Assembly (NCBI RefSeq): GCF_001567585.1
Contig: NZ_LRQV01000077.1
Location: 1 to 33,060 of the forward strand
Direction: 5' to 3'
DNA: 33,060 nucleotides
From: Micromonospora rosaria
GTDB lineage: Bacteria > Actinomycetota > Actinomycetes > Mycobacteriales > Micromonosporaceae
Translations under genes and position numbers: made by a program
Part shown: positions 22,205-32,095 of the stretch, piece by piece
Numbering within the stretch: position 1 is the stretch's first letter
Layout: every line of letters starts with the position of its first letter
Notes under the pieces: generated by a model
The model's input: only the letters and a program-made list of their open reading frames with translations
What the model was told of the DNA's origin: nothing
Databases searched by the model: none

Positions 22205-22717
22205 CTATCCGCCCAGCGCGGTGACGGTCCGGGTCTCGCCGTCGTAGCTGCGCGCCCCGACGAAGGCGCCGGTGGGTCGGGCGGCTCCGGCGACCGCCCG
22301 CGCCCGCCGCCGGTCGGCGTCGCGGAAGCGCAGCGCCAGGCTCAGGTGCGGGATCCACCGGCCCGGCTCGTGCCAGGGCCGGCGGCCCTCGGCGGCGGAG
22401 AGCACCGCCCAGACCCCGGCGTGCAGCGCGGTCAGCGCCGGGGTGGGTCGCACCAGCCAGACCAGGGGCGCGCTGCCGTCGAGCACGGTGATCCGGTCGA
22501 GGTGTGTCGGCAGCGGCAGCGCCGCCGCGCAGAGGGCGGCCAGCCGTGCCTGCGCGCCCGGCGGGAACGCGTCGACCGCGGCGAGGGTCAGGTGCGGGCG
22601 GTTGGTGGGATGGATGTTCCGGGCCAGGCTGGGCAGCCCGACCGCGGCGAGCCGGTCCCACGCGGCCCGGACCGTGGCCTCCAACGCCGGGTCACAGACC
22701 AGTTCGACGGTACGCAC
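22205..22717 (-). CDS. 2'-5' RNA ligase-like 2H phosphoesterase
   Basis: A 170-residue protein of the 2H phosphoesterase superfamily, which hydrolyses or forms 2',5' or cyclic phosphodiesters in RNA or nucleotides. Two H-x-[T/S] motifs mark the active site: His42-Leu-Thr44 in NRPHLTLAAV and His124-Leu-Ser126 in WIPHLSLALRF, at the usual spacing. WHEPGRWIPHLSLALR is typical of the actinobacterial YjcG/LigT-like branch. The physiological substrate is unknown. It starts at GTG 22717 and is on the same strand as the neighbouring genes but separated from them by 70 and 189 nt. Confidence 0.85.
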   Translation of the reverse strand: MRTVELVCDPALEATVRAAWDRLAAVGLPSLARNIHPTNRPHLTLAAVDAFPPGAQARLAALCAAALPLPTHLDRITVLDGSAPLVWLVRPTPALTALHAGVWAVLSAAEGRRPWHEPGRWIPHLSLALRFRDADRRRARAVAGAARPTGAFVGARSYDGETRTVTALGG

Positions 22718-22786
22718 CCGGCCAGGCTAGTGGCGGCGGCCGGCGACCACAGCGGGTCGGCGGGGCGGTGCGTGGGACCAGCCCGA

Positions 22787-23392
22787 TCACAGCCAGCCGG
22801 CCTCCCGGGCGATCCGGACCGCCTCGGCCCGGTCGGTGGCGCCCAGCTTCTGCACGCTCGCGGCCAAGTGGTTGCGGACCGTACCGGCGGCCAGGTGCGT
22901 CCGGCGGGCGATCACCGGGACCGGCGTGCCGTACTCGGCCAGCCGCAGCAGCTCCAGCTCCCGGGGGGTCAGCGGGCACGGCGGCAGGGTGAGCGCGTCG
23001 GCGGCCAGCGCCGGGTCGACGTACCGGATGCCGGCGTGGACCCGGCGGATCACGTCCGCCAGCGCCCCGCCCGGCGCCCCCTTGGCGAGGAAGCCCCGGG
23101 CCCCGGCGGTGAGCGCCTGCCGCAGGTGTCCGGGGCGTCCGTGGCCGGTGAGGATGACCACCGCGCAGCCGGGCAGCGCCCGACCGAACTCGGCGACCAG
23201 CTCGATCCCGGCCGGTGGCGGCATCTCCAGGTCGACCACCGCGACGTCCGGGCGGTGGGCGCGGGCCGCCGCCAGCGCGGCCCGCCCGTCGCCGGCCTGG
23301 GCCACCACCGTCAGGTCGGCCTCCAGGCCGAGCAGCGCGGCGAGCGCCTCCCGGATCAGCTCCTCGTCGTCGGCGAGCAGGACCCGGATCAC
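22787..23392 (-). CDS. Two-component response regulator, NarL/DesR-like (RR2)
   Basis: A 201-residue response regulator. The receiver domain has ADDE (7-10), phospho-acceptor Asp54 in VVDLEMPPP, LTGHG in the Thr position and Lys in FLAKGAPG. The LuxR-type helix-turn-helix starts LTPRELELLRLAEYGTPV and contains AGTVRNHLAASVQKLG. VVDLEMPPPAGIEL and RNHLAA resemble DesR, the membrane-fluidity regulator, and the cognate kinase is DesK-like. The GTG at 23392 overlaps the kinase stop (GTGA). No target gene is obvious; DesKR pairs often act on linked ABC or desaturase genes, none of which is next to it here. Confidence 0.94.
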   Translation of the reverse strand: MIRVLLADDEELIREALAALLGLEADLTVVAQAGDGRAALAAARAHRPDVAVVDLEMPPPAGIELVAEFGRALPGCAVVILTGHGRPGHLRQALTAGARGFLAKGAPGGALADVIRRVHAGIRYVDPALAADALTLPPCPLTPRELELLRLAEYGTPVPVIARRTHLAAGTVRNHLAASVQKLGATDRAEAVRIAREAGWL

Positions 23393-24561
23393 GACGTCAC
23401 CGGCAGCCACGCCTCGAGGGTGAAGACCCCGTCGTCCCCGCACCGGGTCCGCAGGGTGCCGCCGGCCGGCGCCAGCCGGTCGGTCAGCCCCCGCAGCCCG
23501 TGGCTGTGCCCGTCGGGCGACCGGCCGGCCCCGGCCCCGTCGTTGCTGACCGTCATCGTGGCCGCCCCCTCCGGTCGGGTGATCTCGATCCGGCACCAGC
23601 CGGCCCGGCTGTGCCGCAGGATGTTGGTGCTCGCCTCACGCAGCACCGCCGCCAGCAGGGCGGCCGGCTCCGGCGGGAGCGGGTCGGCCGGCGCCACCAC
23701 GGTGCACCGGACACCGCACGAGCGCAGCACGTCGGCGACGGCGGTGAGCTGCTCGGCCAGGTCGACCGCCCGGTAGCCGTGGACCGCCGCGCGGACCCGC
23801 TGCAACGCCGAGACGGCCAGGTGCTGCACCTGCGCGGCCTCCCGGCCGGCCCGGCCGGCGTCCACCGTCGCCAGCCGCGCGGCCAGCTCCGCCTTCAACG
23901 CGATCACCGTCAGGTCGTGCCCGAGCAGGTCGTGCACGTCCCGGGCGAAGCGGAGCCGTTCCTGCGCGGCGGCCAGCCGCGCACGGGCCTCCTGACCCTG
24001 CCGGGCCTCGACGAGCAGGTCCCAGAACCAGAGCTGGAGGGCGTTGACCAGGGCGGCGCCGAGCCCCACCCCGCCGGTGACGGCCAGGTGGAGCCCGATC
24101 GACCCGCCCGTCACCCCGGCCAGCGCCGCCGAGGTCGCCACGGCCGCCGCGCCGGCGACGACGGCGACCGGCCAGCGCACCAGCACCGGGGCCAACCCGA
24201 CCAGGGAGGCGCCCAGCCAGGCCCAGGTGGGCCAGGAGCCGGCCGCGACGGGGCCGACCGCCGGGACGCTCAGCACCGCGGTGGCGAGCAGGGCGAGGTG
24301 CCACCGCCGCCGCCACACCGGCGACAGCCAGGGGGTGACCGCCGCGTACAGCACGGCGGTGTGCGCGGCGGTGAACGCGGCGACGGCCGCCGCGCCGACG
24401 GCCACCCGGACCGGGTCCGGTTCGCGCAGCAGCCCGACGCCGGGGAGCAGGAAGCTGGTCCAGAGGCTGGTCACCAGGGCCACCAGGGCCACCACCCGGG
24501 CCCGGCGCAGCCGCCGGTCCCCGGCCGGGACCCGCCCGCCGCGCCCGGTCTCCCCCGTCAT
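23389..24561 (-). CDS. Sensor histidine kinase, DesK-like HisKA_3 family (HK2)
   Basis: A 390-residue kinase. Five or six membrane helices fill residues about 20-165 with very short loops, as in DesK, which senses membrane state rather than a soluble ligand. The dimerisation domain contains FARDVHDLLGHDLTVIALK with His210 as phospho-acceptor. The ATPase domain has an N-box LREASTNILRHS, a short D-box SNDGAG and HGLRGLTDRL. ATG 24561 was chosen because a -10 box lies 8 nt upstream and the first helix follows; the frame runs open to 25164 only through the neighbouring gene. It forms a translationally coupled pair with RR2. Confidence 0.93.
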   Translation of the reverse strand: MTGETGRGGRVPAGDRRLRRARVVALVALVTSLWTSFLLPGVGLLREPDPVRVAVGAAAVAAFTAAHTAVLYAAVTPWLSPVWRRRWHLALLATAVLSVPAVGPVAAGSWPTWAWLGASLVGLAPVLVRWPVAVVAGAAAVATSAALAGVTGGSIGLHLAVTGGVGLGAALVNALQLWFWDLLVEARQGQEARARLAAAQERLRFARDVHDLLGHDLTVIALKAELAARLATVDAGRAGREAAQVQHLAVSALQRVRAAVHGYRAVDLAEQLTAVADVLRSCGVRCTVVAPADPLPPEPAALLAAVLREASTNILRHSRAGWCRIEITRPEGAATMTVSNDGAGAGRSPDGHSHGLRGLTDRLAPAGGTLRTRCGDDGVFTLEAWLPVTS

Positions 24562-24569
24562 GGTCGCCG

Positions 24570-24575
24570 ATCCTA
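24570..24575 (-). promoter_or_regulatory. Candidate -10 box for leaderless HK2 transcript
   Basis: On the minus strand TAGGAT fits TANNNT and ends 8 nt before the ATG at 24561, the same geometry as for HK1. No Shine-Dalgarno sequence or clear -35 is visible. Confidence 0.4.
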
Positions 24576-24694
24576 GGGCGGTCCCCCCGCCGGCCGCACC
24601 CGCGCCGGCGCCCGGTACGGGCATGCGTCGCGCACGGCCGAACCGTACGGCGCGAGGCTGTCGGGCGGACGCCGGTCGGCGGCACCGTGGAGCC

Positions 24695-25150
24695 ATGACA
24701 TCCTCACCGACCGTACCGGCCACCGCGCCGGCTCCGCCGTCGCGGCACCGCCGGGTGCTCACCATGCTGCACCGCTGGCCCACCGGGCTGGCCCTGCTGA
24801 TGACCGTCGACAACTGGTTCGCCCCGGCGGTGCTGCCGCCGTGGACCCTGCTGGCGCTCCCGGCCGGGTACCTGCTGATCGGCACGGTGCGTCGCCGCTG
24901 GCGCACCCCGGGCGCGCTCCGCGTCGAACTCCTCGGCCTGGCCGGGTACGCGGCGCTGGCCGGGGCGGCGGCGCTCCTCGGGGGTGACACCGGCGCGTGG
25001 CTGGTGGCCCTCGGCTGGCTCGGCCACGGGCTCTGGGACCTGGTGCACCACCGCGTCGGCCGGGTGGTGCCGCGCGGGTACGCCGAGTGGTGCGGCGTGC
25101 TGGACCTCGTCCTGGGGCTGACGATGATCCTGGCGATCGTCACCCGGTGA
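24695..25150 (+). CDS. Small four-helix membrane protein, function unknown
   Basis: A 151-residue membrane protein. After a Pro/Ala/Thr-rich start and basic RHRRVL, helices run at about 27-45, 49-66, 77-95 and 98-112 with a last one at about 132-149. The segment GLWDLVHHRVGRVVPRGYAE, followed by WCGVLD, has charged and aromatic residues between helices and looks conserved; it may be the functional loop. I do not recognise a named family. It is divergent from HK2 with a 133-nt gap, so it could be a target of RR2. ATG 24695 has only GGAG with a 2-nt spacer, so the translation signal is weak. It precedes the helicase on the same strand by 119 nt. Confidence 0.7.
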   Translation: MTSSPTVPATAPAPPSRHRRVLTMLHRWPTGLALLMTVDNWFAPAVLPPWTLLALPAGYLLIGTVRRRWRTPGALRVELLGLAGYAALAGAAALLGGDTGAWLVALGWLGHGLWDLVHHRVGRVVPRGYAEWCGVLDLVLGLTMILAIVTR

Positions 25151-25269
25151 GACGCCGCCCGCACGCAGCGCAGCCGGTCGGGCCGGTGGTGGCGGCCGGT
25201 TCCGACCGGTGGCGTGCCGTCGGGCCGGTCGCCGACGCGGCCCGACGGCGGTGATGAAAAGCTCTACCC

Positions 25270-26994
25270 ATGAGTTCCGCACCCGCACCGACCGAACCGA
25301 CCACCCCCGGCCTGCCCGAGGAGGTGAGCGCCTTCGCGGATCTCGGGCTGCGCGCCGAACTGCTCGGCGCGCTCGCCACCCTCGGGTACGAGGAGCCGAC
25401 ACCGATCCAGCGGGAGGCGATCCCGCCCCTGCTGACCGGCCGGGACCTGCTCGGCCAGGCGGCCACCGGCACCGGCAAGACCGCCGCGTTCGCGCTGCCG
25501 CTGCTGCAACGGATGCCCGTGGGGCGCACCGAGGGCGACCCCGTCGCGCTGGTGCTGGTCCCCACCCGGGAACTGGCCGTGCAGGTCTCCGAGGCGTTCC
25601 ACCGCTACGGCAAGGACCTCGGCACCCGGGTCCTGCCGATCTACGGCGGGCAGCCCATCGGCCGGCAGTTGCGGGCCCTCGACACCGGGGTGGACGTGGT
25701 GGTGGCCACCCCCGGCCGGGCCCTGGACCACATCGCGCGGGGCACCCTGCGCCTGGGCGCGCTGGCCACGGTGGTGCTGGACGAGGCCGACGAGATGCTG
25801 GACATGGGTTTCGCCGAGGACATCGAGGCGATCCTCGAACACGCGCCGGACCAGCGGCAGACGGTGCTCTTCTCGGCCACCATGCCGGCCCGGATCGACG
25901 GGATGGCGCGGGCGTACCTCACCGACCCGGTCCGCATCCTCATCGCCCGGGAGCAGCCGGTGGCCGGGGAGGCGCCCCGGGTCCGGCAGAGCGCCTACAT
26001 CGTGGCGCGGGCGCACAAGCCGGCGGCGCTGGGCCGGGTGCTGGACGTCGAGTCGCCCACCGCGGCCATCGTGTTCTGCCGCAGCCGGGAGGAGGTGGAC
26101 CGGCTCACCGAGACGATGAACGGACGCGGGTACCGGGCCGAGGCGCTGCACGGCGGGATGAGCCAGGAGCAGCGGGACCGGGTGATGGGGCGGCTGCGGG
26201 CCGGCACCGCCGACCTGCTGGTCGCCACCGACGTGGCCGCCCGGGGGCTGGACGTGGAGCAGCTCAGCCACGTGGTCAACTACGACGTCCCGTCCGCCCC
26301 CGAGTCGTACGTGCACCGGATCGGGCGGGTCGGCCGGGCCGGCCGGGAGGGGGTGGCGATCACCCTGGCCGAGCCCCGGGAACACCGGATGCTCAAGACC
26401 ATCGAGCGGGTCACCGGCCAGCGGATCACCATCGACAAGATCCCCACCGTGGCGGACCTGCGCACCCGCCGCCTGGAGCTGACCCAGGCCGCGTTGCGGG
26501 AGAGCCTGCTGGAGGACGACCTGGCCCCGTTCCGGGTCATCGTCGAGTCGCTGTCGGACGAGTTCGACCTGATGGAGGTGGCCCTGGCGGCGGTGAAGCT
26601 GGCCCACGAGGCGACCCTGCCCGGCACCACCGACGAGGACGAGGAGATCCCGCAGGCCGCCGTCCGCCCGGCCCGGGAGAACCGCCCCGGCGGCGGCGAG
26701 GGACGCGGCGTCGAGCGGCGGCCGGCCCGGCCCCGGGGCGCCGGCACCACGCAGGTCTTCATCGGGCTGGGCCGGCGGGCCGGGGTGCGCCCGCAGGACC
26801 TGGTCGGCGCCATCACCGGCGAGACCCGGGTGAGCGGCCGGGAGATCGGCTCGATCGAGATCGCCGACCGGTTCTCCCTGGTCGAGGTGCCGGTCGGGGC
26901 GGCCGACGAGGTGATCGCCGGGCTGCGCGGCAGCACCATCAAGGGCCGCAAGGCGACGGTACGCCGCGACCGCGACGGCGACAGCCGCCGCTGA
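25270..26994 (+). CDS. DEAD-box ATP-dependent RNA helicase with DbpA-type RNA-binding domain
   Basis: A 574-residue DeaD/CsdA-like helicase that unwinds RNA during ribosome assembly or cold stress. It has the Q motif (EEPTPIQREAI), motif I ATGTGKT with Lys70, Ia PTRELAVQV, motif II DEAD (171-174), motif III SAT, then IVFCRSREEVDRL, VATDVAARGLDV and YVHRIGRVGRAG (motif VI). After a mostly helical linker and an Arg/Gly-rich stretch, residues about 495-568 match the DbpA/CsdA RRM-like domain: TQVFIGLGRRAGVRPQDLVG, then GSIEIADRFSLVEVP and STIKGRKATVRR. That domain recognises specific structured RNA, in DbpA a 23S rRNA hairpin. It is the complete DeaD layout, somewhat shorter than E. coli DeaD. 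The Shine-Dalgarno sequence is poor. A palindromic repeat follows the stop codon. Confidence 0.96.
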   Translation: MSSAPAPTEPTTPGLPEEVSAFADLGLRAELLGALATLGYEEPTPIQREAIPPLLTGRDLLGQAATGTGKTAAFALPLLQRMPVGRTEGDPVALVLVPTRELAVQVSEAFHRYGKDLGTRVLPIYGGQPIGRQLRALDTGVDVVVATPGRALDHIARGTLRLGALATVVLDEADEMLDMGFAEDIEAILEHAPDQRQTVLFSATMPARIDGMARAYLTDPVRILIAREQPVAGEAPRVRQSAYIVARAHKPAALGRVLDVESPTAAIVFCRSREEVDRLTETMNGRGYRAEALHGGMSQEQRDRVMGRLRAGTADLLVATDVAARGLDVEQLSHVVNYDVPSAPESYVHRIGRVGRAGREGVAITLAEPREHRMLKTIERVTGQRITIDKIPTVADLRTRRLELTQAALRESLLEDDLAPFRVIVESLSDEFDLMEVALAAVKLAHEATLPGTTDEDEEIPQAAVRPARENRPGGGEGRGVERRPARPRGAGTTQVFIGLGRRAGVRPQDLVGAITGETRVSGREIGSIEIADRFSLVEVPVGAADEVIAGLRGSTIKGRKATVRRDRDGDSRR

Positions 26995-26998
26995 GCGG

Positions 26999-27050
26999 TA
27001 AGGAAGGGCCCCCTCTTAACGCCTCCGGTAGAGAGGGGCGCCCTTCTCAC
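26999..27050. repeat. Imperfect palindromic intergenic repeat, Micromonospora type
   Basis: The arms, about 26999-27020 (TAAGGAAGGGCCCCCTCTTA...) and 27029-27050 (TAGAGAGGGGCGCCCTTCTC...), fold into a long imperfect hairpin around ACGCCTCCGG. From memory, close variants of this AAGGAAGGGGCCC/CTTAACG element recur in intergenic regions of Micromonospora and Salinispora genomes; I could not search for it. It starts 4 nt after the helicase stop and may act as its terminator. Confidence 0.65.
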
Positions 27051-27085
27051 CCACCCGGAGCCGGGCCGGCCGGCTCGGGCCGCAT

Positions 27086-27137
27086 CGGCTCCGGGTGTAC
27101 GGGCCGGGCGGCCGGCTCCGGGTGTACGGGCCGGGCG
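27086..27137. repeat. 27-bp tandem direct repeat abutting the DoxX stop codon
   Basis: A 25-bp unit at 27086-27110 (beginning CGGCTCCGGGTGTACGGG) recurs exactly at 27113-27137, a period of 27. The second copy ends at the base next to the stop codon of the minus-strand DoxX-like gene (27138). It is noncoding on either strand as far as I can tell. Confidence 0.85.
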
Positions 27138-27509
27138 TCAGAGGGCGTAGGGGCCGAACCGGCCCCAGGCCACCAGCAGGGCCGCGACGAGCAGCAGCCC
27201 GGTGAAGGCGGCGGCCGGGTACTCCCGGGCGCGTACGTGGATCACCACCGCGCCGAGCATCACCACCGCCGCGCCGACGGCGGCCAGCGGGGTGAGCACC
27301 GGGGCGATGCCGGTGGCCGCCGGCAGGACCAGCCCGACCGCGCCCAGCACCTCGACCGCGCCCAGCGCCTTGACCCGGCCGGGCGGTACGCCGTCGACCC
27401 AGCTCATCCGGTCCCGCAGCTTCTCGGTGGGCTGGCTGACCTTGGTCAGGCCCGCGCCGAGGAGGATCGCCGCCAGGCCGATCTGGAGTACCCACAACAG
27501 GATGGTCAT
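27138..27509 (-). CDS. DoxX-like small membrane protein
   Basis: A 123-residue protein with four membrane helices (about 4-22, 47-66, 70-90 and 98-115), resembling the DoxX-like family. The first helix ends in AGLTKVSQPTEKLRDRM, a charged loop follows (WVDGVPPGRVKALGAVEVLG), and HVRAREYPAAA lies before the last helix. Family members are linked to thiol or redox homeostasis or to quinone-dependent steps, but the biochemical role is usually unknown. ATG 27509 follows GGAGG by 5 nt. It is a single gene, 91 nt upstream of the Lon stop, on the same strand as lon but far from its promoter. Confidence 0.85.
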   Translation of the reverse strand: MTILLWVLQIGLAAILLGAGLTKVSQPTEKLRDRMSWVDGVPPGRVKALGAVEVLGAVGLVLPAATGIAPVLTPLAAVGAAVVMLGAVVIHVRAREYPAAAFTGLLLVAALLVAWGRFGPYAL

Positions 27510-27600
27510 CGTCGCCTCCGGTCACGGGGAAAGGGATGCCGACCGTACCCGCTGCGGGCCGGGCGCGCGAGGTGTCGCGACGCCCGGCCCGCAGCCGGGG

Positions 27601-29931
<2,331 letters not shown>

Positions 29932-29953
29932 CGAACACCTGCCATCGCGTTGA

Positions 29954-29974
29954 GTTGAGCGTGTCAGGCTCAAG
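29954..29974 (-). promoter_or_regulatory. HAIR operator (HspR-binding inverted repeat) of lon
   Basis: On the minus strand the sequence is CTTGAGC-N7-GCTCAAC. The HspR consensus is CTTGAGT-N7-ACTCAAG, so the match is 11 of 14, and within the site only one pair breaks the symmetry. It lies 22 nt upstream of the lon ATG. lon is a known HspR target in Streptomyces, and HspR with DnaK represses it until heat stress. Confidence 0.8.
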
Positions 29975-30350
29975 TAACAAAAGGTTCCCGTTGTTCCGGG
30001 GTGTGACCCAGGACACGATCACCTCCGCCCGCCGCCACCGGCGGGCCCCGCGCGACCCCGGGAGAGACCACCGGGACGCGGCCCGACCTGCCCGCAAATC
30101 GAATGCCGACGACGCCGTTACCCGCGTCCCGACCTATGGCGCGGGGCGCGCCCTGGCACGAGCCGGACCACCCGGGCTACTCACCGATTGCGCTTCCTCG
30201 CCGGAGGGCACCGTTTCCACCGGTAGACCGCGACTTAACACTCCGGCTATCACGACCCGCCGAATGGAAGGCGGCGCATATTGTTGCGCTTTTGCCCACC
30301 GGTACGTCAAACTTTTACCCACACCCGCCACACACAGGGAGTAATCGGCC
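29975..30350. other. Divergent control region lon / lsr2
   Basis: This 376-nt region has no gene. It becomes AT-richer towards lsr2, with patches such as CATATTGTTGCGCTTTTG (30278-30295) and CAAACTTTTACCC. Lsr2 binds AT-rich DNA, so autoregulation is plausible. TATTGT at 30279-30284 fits a -10 pattern, but I find no matching -35. AGGGAG at 30336-30341 is the lsr2 ribosome site. Confidence 0.45.
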
Positions 30351-30695
30351 ATGGCAAGGAAAGTAATCACGGTTCTCACCGACGATCTGGACGGCGGAAA
30401 GGCCGATCGTACGGTCGAGTTCAGCCTCGACGGGGTGACCTACACGATCGACGTCTCCGACGAGAACGCCGGCATGCTGCGCAAGGCCCTCGACCCGTAC
30501 ATCAATGCCGGGCGCCGGATCGGTCGTGGCCCGGTCGAGAGCGGTCGGCCGGGCCGCCGGGGCAGCCGCCCGATCTCGGGAATGGACCGCGAGCAGAACC
30601 GGGCGATCCGCGAATGGGCGGTCAAGAACGGCCACGAGATTTCCGAGCGCGGGCGGATCCCGGTCTCGGTCGTCGAGGCCTACAAGAACCGCTGA
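30351..30695 (+). CDS. lsr2: Lsr2 nucleoid-associated protein (H-NS-like xenogeneic silencer)
   Basis: A 114-residue Lsr2. The N-terminal dimerisation domain (1-60) reads ARKVITVLTDDLDGGKADRT, then VEFSLDGVTYTIDVSDENA, and is followed by a basic Gly/Arg linker (GRGPVESGRPGRRGSRP). The C-terminal DNA-binding domain contains QNRAIREWAVKNGHEISERG and the minor-groove RGR hook at 100-102, followed by IPVSVVEAYKNR. It bridges DNA and silences AT-rich, often foreign genes, and also shapes secondary metabolism in actinomycetes. Length and motifs are complete. ATG 30351 has AGGGAG 9 nt upstream. It is transcribed divergently from lon, with a palindromic terminator after it. Confidence 0.97.
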   Translation: MARKVITVLTDDLDGGKADRTVEFSLDGVTYTIDVSDENAGMLRKALDPYINAGRRIGRGPVESGRPGRRGSRPISGMDREQNRAIREWAVKNGHEISERGRIPVSVVEAYKNR

Positions 30696-30734
30696 GCGCC
30701 TCGGTCCGGCCACCAGCCACTCCGGGGTCACGCC

Positions 30735-30753
30735 GGGCCGGCGGCGCCGGCCC
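30735..30753 (+). terminator. Hairpin terminator after lsr2
   Basis: GGGCCGGCG (30735-30743), a single G, then CGCCGGCCC (30745-30753) form a 19-bp GC-only palindrome 39 nt after the lsr2 stop. As a hairpin the innermost pairs must open to form a loop. Confidence 0.6.
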
Positions 30754-30830
30754 CGGGGGCGGCGGCGCACCGCACCACCTGTCCGCGGCGGAGGCGAGCG
30801 GGCCGACGGCCCACCGGCACGCCCGACGGC

Positions 30831-30863
30831 GGCAGCCGCCCGGGACCTGCCCGGGCGGCTGCC
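30831..30863 (-). terminator. Hairpin terminator of the secreted Asn-rich protein gene
   Basis: The arms at 30831-30844 (GGCAGCCGCCCGGG) and 30850-30863 form a perfect 14-bp stem with a 5-nt loop, 20 nt beyond the minus-strand stop codon at 30884. It may also stop read-through from lsr2. Confidence 0.8.
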
Positions 30864-30883
30864 ACGTTCGTCGCACGACGGGC

Positions 30884-32095
30884 TCAGTTCACCTGGATCC
30901 GGACCACGTCGAAGGCCGGGGTCTGGTTGGCCCGCTCCATCATCGGCACCCGGTGGGAGCCGTCACCGGCCCACACGGCGCACTGGGCGACACCCTGCTG
31001 CGGCAGACCCGGCACCTGGATCGCGACCTCGTCCGGGTTCCGTCCACCGGCGCCGTCCTCGGTCGCCACGAAGAAGGCGGGGGCCGGCGCCGGGTCCGGC
31101 GCCTCGGTGGTGCTGCCGAGCATCCGGCAGGCGCTGTGGAAGTGGCCCCGGGTCAGCCCCTCCCCGTTGAGCACCGAGCTCTCCAGGTAGTAGCCGCCCT
31201 GACCGGCGGGGAGGAAGCGGTCCCGGACCAGGTTGCGCGTCGACACCCGCAGGGTGAACGCCTGGTTCGCCTGGACCTGGTCGGGGAACTCCGTGATCAG
31301 CAGCGACGGGTTGTCGCCGGCGCTGCCGACCTCGCCGAACGCGGTGCTGACGCACCGGTTGCCGTTCTGAAACCCGTCGTGGCGCTGGAGGCGGCTGTTG
31401 TCGCAGTTCTGCGCCAGCACGTCGAGGCCGTTGTTGTTGCCCCCGCCGTCGTTCCCACCGTTGTTGCCGCCGTTGTTGTTCCCGTTGTTGGGGTTGGCGT
31501 TGACGACCTGGCAGGTGGCCAGCTCGTCGAGGCCCTGCGGACGCTCGGCGACCCGGCCGATGGCGATCGCGATCCGGTCCAGGGTGGCCCTCCGCTTGGC
31601 GGCCAGCGGAGCCAGGATCGCGCTGTCGATGAACCCCTGACCCTTGCGGCCCTCCGCCGCCAGGCGCCGGTTGGCCTCCTCGATCTGGGTGGTGAGCAGG
31701 GCGAGGTTGCGCGAGACCTCCCGCTGCGCCCGGGCGGGGATCTCCCGGGGCAGTTTGCCGGTGGGATCCGGGCAACTGATCGTCCGGACCTCGGCACCGG
31801 TCCGCAGCGACTGGCACTGGGCCTTGGACATCTGCCCGTCGCCCCAGTGGTTGCGGACGTCGCGGCCGTTCTGCTCGTTGACGGTGATGCCGGTGCCGTT
31901 CCTGGCGGTCGCGCCGGCCGGCGGCGCCACGCACTCCGACGACACCGTCCGGGTACGCGACGGTCGGTCTTGGGCGGACGAGATCTGGGTCACCGCCACG
32001 ATTCCGCCGAAGACCGCGAGCGTACCGGCCACGGCGATCAGCCGGTTGCGCCGCGTGTTACCGGATGACCGTCGCGCCCGTGTGGACCTGCGCAT
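30884..32095 (-). CDS. Secreted protein with Asn/Gly-rich linker, function unknown
   Basis: A 403-residue exported protein. A very basic N-terminus (MRRSTRARRSSGNTRRNR) and a hydrophobic helix (about 19-38, ending TQISSAQ) form a signal peptide or anchor. The first domain (about 45-195) contains SSECVAPPAG, NEQNGRDVRNHWGDGQMSKA and a helical part QREVSRNLALLTTQIEEANR. A low-complexity linker of Asn and Gly (about 200-222) follows. The second domain starts LDVLAQNCDNS and is beta-rich, with FTLRVSTRNLVRDRF, then ESSVLNGEGLTRGHFHSACR, VPGLPQQGVAQCAVWAGDG and a C-terminal AFDVVRIQVN. Cys residues are paired in number, suggesting disulfides, and GHFHSAC could bind a metal. I do not recognise the family. 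ATG 32095 has AAGGAG 9 nt upstream; the open frame to 32242 was rejected for lacking a start signal. Confidence 0.85.
   Translation of the reverse strand: MRRSTRARRSSGNTRRNRLIAVAGTLAVFGGIVAVTQISSAQDRPSRTRTVSSECVAPPAGATARNGTGITVNEQNGRDVRNHWGDGQMSKAQCQSLRTGAEVRTISCPDPTGKLPREIPARAQREVSRNLALLTTQIEEANRRLAAEGRKGQGFIDSAILAPLAAKRRATLDRIAIAIGRVAERPQGLDELATCQVVNANPNNGNNNGGNNGGNDGGGNNNGLDVLAQNCDNSRLQRHDGFQNGNRCVSTAFGEVGSAGDNPSLLITEFPDQVQANQAFTLRVSTRNLVRDRFLPAGQGGYYLESSVLNGEGLTRGHFHSACRMLGSTTEAPDPAPAPAFFVATEDGAGGRNPDEVAIQVPGLPQQGVAQCAVWAGDGSHRVPMMERANQTPAFDVVRIQVN
31428..31497 (-). repeat. Low-complexity AAC/GGC tract encoding the Asn/Gly linker
   Basis: About 70 nt on the minus strand dominated by AAC (Asn) and GGC/GGG (Gly) codons. 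Such tracts can change length by slipped replication, so linker length may vary between strains. Confidence 0.75.

Noticed and set aside
31428..31497. CRISPR-like or tandem DNA repeat in the GTTGTTG tract
   Set aside because: Irregular codon-level repetition inside an open reading frame, explained by the Asn/Gly linker; there are no spacers.
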